DNA of 64,000 nucleotides, taken from positions 310,001 to 374,000 of the forward strand of contig NZ_SZVO01000003.1 in NCBI RefSeq assembly GCF_005280585.1, written 5' to 3'. The notes below the pieces were generated by a model. That model was not told the origin of the DNA. It saw nothing but the letters and a program-made list of their open reading frames with translations, and searched no databases. The translations under genes were made by a program, and so were the position numbers. The number at the start of each line of letters is the position of its first letter. Position 1 is the stretch's first letter. This DNA comes from Dyadobacter frigoris. Lineage in GTDB: Bacteria; Bacteroidota; Bacteroidia; Cytophagales; Spirosomataceae. Below, piece by piece: positions 60,476-64,000 of the stretch.

Positions 60476-61931
60476 CCAATTTGATGAAGAATTTCGAAAA
60501 AAACTACTGGATCTGCATCCGGGAACTGACGAAGACGAAGTGGAACGTATCCATAACTTCATTACTTCGAATGGGAAGATTATACCGTTAATTCCGTGGA
60601 GCAAATATCTGATTTATGCAGCGGCTTGCTCAAGCCTGGTTGCGTCATTGTTGTACAATTATGTGCAGTTTAATACCGAAATAAAACTACTATATTCGAT
60701 TGATTCACTGAAAGTCAGAATTTCGGCAATTAATATTATCCCTACGGTCAGAACCCTTACCAGAGTAGATACAATTTACGTTAACCGCTACATAAATACA
60801 GCTCAACCACAGCTTGCTAATCAAAATACGCTACCGGAAACAGATCAAAATATCAATTCACAACAACTGGCTCCATGGAAAACTTCTTCACAGCAGACAG
60901 AATTAGCGGCAGATCCTGATTCGTTAGCCAGTCATATGGAAATTTCATTCCCCAAAGCAGGGTTAAACCTGGCAATCAAGGCTGGTCCTAACGAAAACAA
61001 GTTCGGTAAAAGTGGCTTGATGATCAACCATAGTGCCGACTCACTTTTATCACCGAAGGGTAACTTATCGGACAAAATTTTTCTTTCAGAAAACTCGTCG
61101 GGTCAAAAAAACTCCGGTGGTTCAACTGAGAAGATCTATCGGACATATGCTAACGATTTGACCCGAACCTCGGATGAACCAAATACTAAGAAAATGGCTA
61201 TTCGCAATTTGAATTACTTGAAAAAGTTCTCATCAAATAGCGGGTCACCAGGCCTGCCTTTTGTCAAGGTCCCGAAAAAATCTGCCACTTATTCGCAGAA
61301 AAAGAAAACATTTGGTGCTGACTGGCTTAAACCGCGGCTTAGCCATATGGGCTTGTATACCGGCGCCGGTTTCGATGCAGGTAGCAGTCAGCTTGGAGGG
61401 TCGCTTTTGGGAGAAGTGCGCCTAAGCAAAAAATGGAGCTTTCAAACCGGACTTCGGTGGCTGGATATCATCGGAGATCAGTACTTTACAGCTGAACAAT
61501 ACGGTACTAAAACCGGAAAAAATTTCAGGGCCTTGTATGCCCCATATGTGCCGCAAAATTTTGATGTGCTCAATATTGAAGAAAATTATCAGCTGCTGCA
61601 ACTGCCCGTTTCCATTTATTACCACCATTATCTTGACCGCAACTGGGCATTGCGTTTCGGTCTGGGAACCGACCTTTCATTATACAGCAGAAATAAGATC
61701 ACATTTGATTATAAAGAAAACAATACATCTTTTGAACACGGTGATTATAGTGCCCGCCTTCCCGTGGGCCTTCTGAATAATATTACATTGAATGCCGGAG
61801 TGGAAAGGTACTGGAACAAATTTATTTTCCGGGTTAGCCCTTTTGCTACTCTGCAAACCCGGAACGTAGTTTACTACCGGGAAAACTGGGCGTTCGGAGC
61901 CAGAGTTCAGGTGCTTTATAAACTCAGATAA
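60465..61931 (+). CDS. Putative anti-sigma factor with C-terminal outer-membrane beta-barrel domain
   Basis: A 488-residue protein. Residues 1-40 (MRTDQFDEEFRKKLLDLHPG) are cytoplasmic and likely bind the sigma factor encoded 11 bp upstream with overlap. One membrane segment is at about 44-65 (WSKYLIYAAACSSLVASLLY). A long, low-complexity Ser/Asn-rich linker follows (70-285), and residues about 295-488 look like an eight-strand barrel (MGLYTGAGFDAGSSQLGGSL, LPVSIYYHHYLDRNWALRFG, FGARVQVLYKL), as in PorT-like outer-membrane proteins. One chain spanning both membranes would be unusual; the barrel may fold in the periplasm or the chain may be cut. Confidence 0.7.
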   Translation: MRTDQFDEEFRKKLLDLHPGTDEDEVERIHNFITSNGKIIPLIPWSKYLIYAAACSSLVASLLYNYVQFNTEIKLLYSIDSLKVRISAINIIPTVRTLTRVDTIYVNRYINTAQPQLANQNTLPETDQNINSQQLAPWKTSSQQTELAADPDSLASHMEISFPKAGLNLAIKAGPNENKFGKSGLMINHSADSLLSPKGNLSDKIFLSENSSGQKNSGGSTEKIYRTYANDLTRTSDEPNTKKMAIRNLNYLKKFSSNSGSPGLPFVKVPKKSATYSQKKKTFGADWLKPRLSHMGLYTGAGFDAGSSQLGGSLLGEVRLSKKWSFQTGLRWLDIIGDQYFTAEQYGTKTGKNFRALYAPYVPQNFDVLNIEENYQLLQLPVSIYYHHYLDRNWALRFGLGTDLSLYSRNKITFDYKENNTSFEHGDYSARLPVGLLNNITLNAGVERYWNKFIFRVSPFATLQTRNVVYYRENWAFGARVQVLYKLR

Positions 61932-61971
61932 AATTTCAGCTTCAGTATTATCCAAATAAGTATAAAAAAAA

Positions 61972-62222
61972 GTGCATGGAATTGCCTTTGTAAATAAACT
62001 AAACAGAGGCTTTATTAGTGACGGAAATGCCAATGCGGTTATTGTTTTTGATTTAAAAAGATTACTACAATTACTTTGACAGGTGCTAAAAAGGCAGATG
62101 CCATTGTTTACGATGCAAACACCAACCGTATTTTCACTTTTAATGGAGATTCCAACAATTCTTCTGTCGTAGATCCGAACACGCTGAAGCAAACCGGCAA
62201 TATGGAACACGCAATATCATAC
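61972..62222 (+). pseudogene. Remnant of a YVTN-type beta-propeller gene
   Basis: Without a start codon, the stretch codes for HGIAFVNKLNRGFISDGNAN then AVIVFDLK in one frame, and ITTITLTGAKKADAIVYDAN followed by TNRIFTFNGDSNNSSVVDPN in another, with a shift near 62057-62062. Together they are two blades of a YVTN/NHL-like propeller (G-x-F-I-S-D-G, V-F-D-L, D-A-I-V-Y-D, F-T-F-N-G-D). Propellers of this type are surface or periplasmic binding proteins. The gene body is gone, probably lost in a deletion between the sigma cluster and the ABC permease. The rest of the 400-bp gap shows nothing. Confidence 0.65.
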
Positions 62223-62339
62223 CCAATACATTCAGGCTTTTAATTTTCAAACCGTCCTTGTTATGACGTTCCCCCTGGCGGTAAATCTTGCAGCACCACG
62301 CTTACCATTATTTTGATTACACTGCGAAAGAAATACATG

Positions 62340-64000
62340 CTATTCATTACGTAATCGCTCTATTGGATTTGCCTTTGCCGCCTGGAAAACCTTCGCACCA
62401 ATGATCAGACCACAGCAAAGCAGGACAATAACGAATGTCCCCAGATAAGGCTCTGGCCCTGCATCAGGGTGATATTTGTAAATAACTTGAAAAATAAACT
62501 TACTTGTAAACAAATAACCCAGAACAGAACCAACGACAAAGGCAATCAACAGGATACGAATAAATTCCCGGTTAACCAGTCCAATGATTTGCAGAACAGA
62601 AGCACCAAGTACTTTGCGCATACCGATTTCTTTACTTCGTTTGTCAATATTCAGTGAAATTTGTGCGAACATACCTGACGCTGACAAAAGTAAGGTGACG
62701 ATGGCCAGAAAAAACGAAATAGACTTGAAGCCCCGTGTCATCCGGATCTCTTTTTCGATCAGATCAGATTGTAAAAAACCCCGATACGGTTCATTCGGTG
62801 AGATGTTGTGCCATGCGGCTTGCAGATATTTCGCTAACTGCGGCAATTTGTCTTCATTGGACCGCACAACCATAAATTTATACTCACTGGGTCTGGCCAT
62901 TCGAAGTACACAAGGCGGAACCAGATCGTGCAAACCATACTCTTTGTAGTCATTCACAACGCCGACAATCGTATAATTTGTACTATCCAGAGTAACGCGC
63001 TGTCCGAGTGGCCGGCTCACTCCCAACTGTTTTAAAAAAGTCTCATTGACCAGAATGGATTCATCTGCATCAGCACCGCTATCATAAAAATGACGTCCCT
63101 GAACCAAGCGAATTCCCATCGTATTCAGGTAATCTTTCCCACCAATGTCAGCTACTTGTGCTTGTATTTCTCCATTTGGCATTTTGGCAGTCTGCGTATA
63201 TGTGTTCTCTCCAATTTGTTGGGTACATCCCGCTACGCTTTTGATGTCAGGGTTTTGCTGGATGGTTTGATTAAAAACGCTGTACTCTTGCGCACTATTG
63301 ATTTCTACAACGGCGAGCTCATTGATCGAATACCCAAAATCAGTTTTCTGCTGAAAGGATGCATGCTGTGTCATGACAATGCCGACCACCAGCGAAAAGC
63401 ACGACAGACTAAACTGTGCAATCAGCAAAAAACGCGTAAAACGGTTCGAGGCCCCAAGAGACGTTTTGCCTTTAAGAATCCGAACGGGCTGAAAGGAACT
63501 GATGTAAACAGCTGGATACAGACCCGAAAAAACAGCACAAACTATGGGAATAAATAGAAGGAATAACCAAAAGCCGTAATCTTTGCCATAGTCAGGCGAA
63601 AGATCAACATGGGTAAGCTCAATAACTGTTGGCGACAGTATACTGACAAACAAAAGCGCCAGTAAGGAAGCGATCAAACACAAAACAATATTCTCTGTTA
63701 AGAATTGCCTTATCAATTGACTCCTAAGCCCTCCTATTACTTTACGCACACCAATCTCTTTTAATCGGCGACTGGCAAATGCAATGGAAATGTTAGTAAA
63801 ATTAAAACAGGTAATTATTAAAATAAACAACGACATAATCGCCGGAACAATCACAAGAACACCACGGGGATTGTCTGTGAGCTGGCTTCCAAAGACGTAC
63901 CCCGGCATATCAATATCTGAGCTGGCGGCCAGCTCAGAGAAAGGCTGAAGGGTAAAACCTTTTACGGGCCAATCTGTGCGGTTCCGATTAAGAAGTGCTG
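62340..64000 (-). CDS. FtsX/MacB-like ABC transporter permease, C-terminal part
   Basis: About 553 codons are in the window; the frame stays open to the right edge, so the N-terminus is outside. FtsX-like domains occur twice in the family, each with segments like IITCFNFTNISIAFASRRLKEIGVRKVIGG (here near the start of the visible part) and SISFFLAIVTLLLSASGMFA then QISLNIDKRSKEIGMRKVLG near the end, between which lies a MacB-type periplasmic domain (VSRPLGQRVTLDSTNYTIVG, VNDYKEYGL). The usual length is about 800 residues. Such permeases export lipoproteins, macrolides or peptides, or act as mechanotransmitters. An ATPase subunit and partner genes would be outside. Confidence 0.88.
   Translation of the reverse strand, partial: ALLNRNRTDWPVKGFTLQPFSELAASSDIDMPGYVFGSQLTDNPRGVLVIVPAIMSLFILIITCFNFTNISIAFASRRLKEIGVRKVIGGLRSQLIRQFLTENIVLCLIASLLALLFVSILSPTVIELTHVDLSPDYGKDYGFWLFLLFIPIVCAVFSGLYPAVYISSFQPVRILKGKTSLGASNRFTRFLLIAQFSLSCFSLVVGIVMTQHASFQQKTDFGYSINELAVVEINSAQEYSVFNQTIQQNPDIKSVAGCTQQIGENTYTQTAKMPNGEIQAQVADIGGKDYLNTMGIRLVQGRHFYDSGADADESILVNETFLKQLGVSRPLGQRVTLDSTNYTIVGVVNDYKEYGLHDLVPPCVLRMARPSEYKFMVVRSNEDKLPQLAKYLQAAWHNISPNEPYRGFLQSDLIEKEIRMTRGFKSISFFLAIVTLLLSASGMFAQISLNIDKRSKEIGMRKVLGASVLQIIGLVNREFIRILLIAFVVGSVLGYLFTSKFIFQVIYKYHPDAGPEPYLGTFVIVLLCCGLIIGAKVFQAAKANPIERLRNE

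Noticed and set aside
1-64000. CRISPR arrays, transposases, phage genes and rRNA
   Set aside because: Looked for and not seen. The only repeated DNA is the nested palindrome at 11824, short operator-like repeats and the 26-bp upstream element.

Overview
The window is bacterial and fits a member of the Bacteroidota, order Cytophagales, most like Dyadobacter or another Spirosomaceae; no rRNA or marker protein fixes the genus. Evidence: SusC/FecA-type TonB receptors with carboxypeptidase-like N-terminal domains, FecI/FecR pairs, LytTR/7TMR-DISM signalling, CzcA fused to CzcC, many SPII lipoproteins, -7 boxes of the form TAnnTTTG, and little Shine-Dalgarno signal. I see no rRNA, transposase, phage gene or CRISPR array. 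Both edges cut a gene (Lrp/AsnC on the left, FtsX-like ABC permease on the right).

Region by region. 1-705: start of an Lrp/AsnC regulator and, on the other strand, a tRNA-like RNA with a Leu-like body, a GTC anticodon and a variable region of about 93 nt. 706-7870: short-chain dehydrogenase, two secreted proteins of possible polysaccharide function, a membrane-tethered HTH protein coupled to an L,D-transpeptidase, and a PfkB sugar kinase. 8192-13705: one long minus-strand cluster with SCO1, a lipoprotein, an MbnP-like copper protein, two MbnH/MauG-like di-heme peroxidases, and two copies of a small triple-cysteine protein. 13967-22822: FecI/FecR/TonB receptor, a PQQ sugar dehydrogenase cut by one in-frame TAG, and a sugar isomerase-like protein. 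23045-26970: a third triple-cysteine protein, a siderophore-type TonB receptor and a PepSY membrane reductase. 27255-34796: a broken AraC gene, a glycosyltransferase, a LytS/LytR-type pair and a set of membrane proteins. 35737-46090: an OmpR/HK pair next to a metal-efflux operon (Rieske-like protein, DUF5777 barrel, YceI, CzcA-CzcC fusion, CzcB), with CTTAAG repeats at 11-bp spacing in front of both transcription units. 47489-51338: a chromate-resistance operon (ChrB domain fused to an AraC DNA-binding domain, DUF1259 protein, ChrA, DUF2490). 53025-61931: a second OmpR/HK pair, an outer-membrane receptor, PAP2 phosphatase, ACP-like protein, fatty-acid hydroxylase, and an ECF sigma factor with a hybrid anti-sigma/beta-barrel partner; TTCAGAA repeats recur at four places here. 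61972-64000: remnant of a YVTN beta-propeller gene and the ABC permease.

Much of the window concerns metals and the cell envelope: copper delivery, iron/siderophore uptake, divalent-cation efflux and chromate export. The observations most worth following are the tRNA-like RNA, the triple-cysteine small-protein family, the doubled MbnH/MbnP copper cluster, the ChrB-AraC fusion, and the two sets of direct-repeat operators that probably define the regulons of the two OmpR-type regulators.
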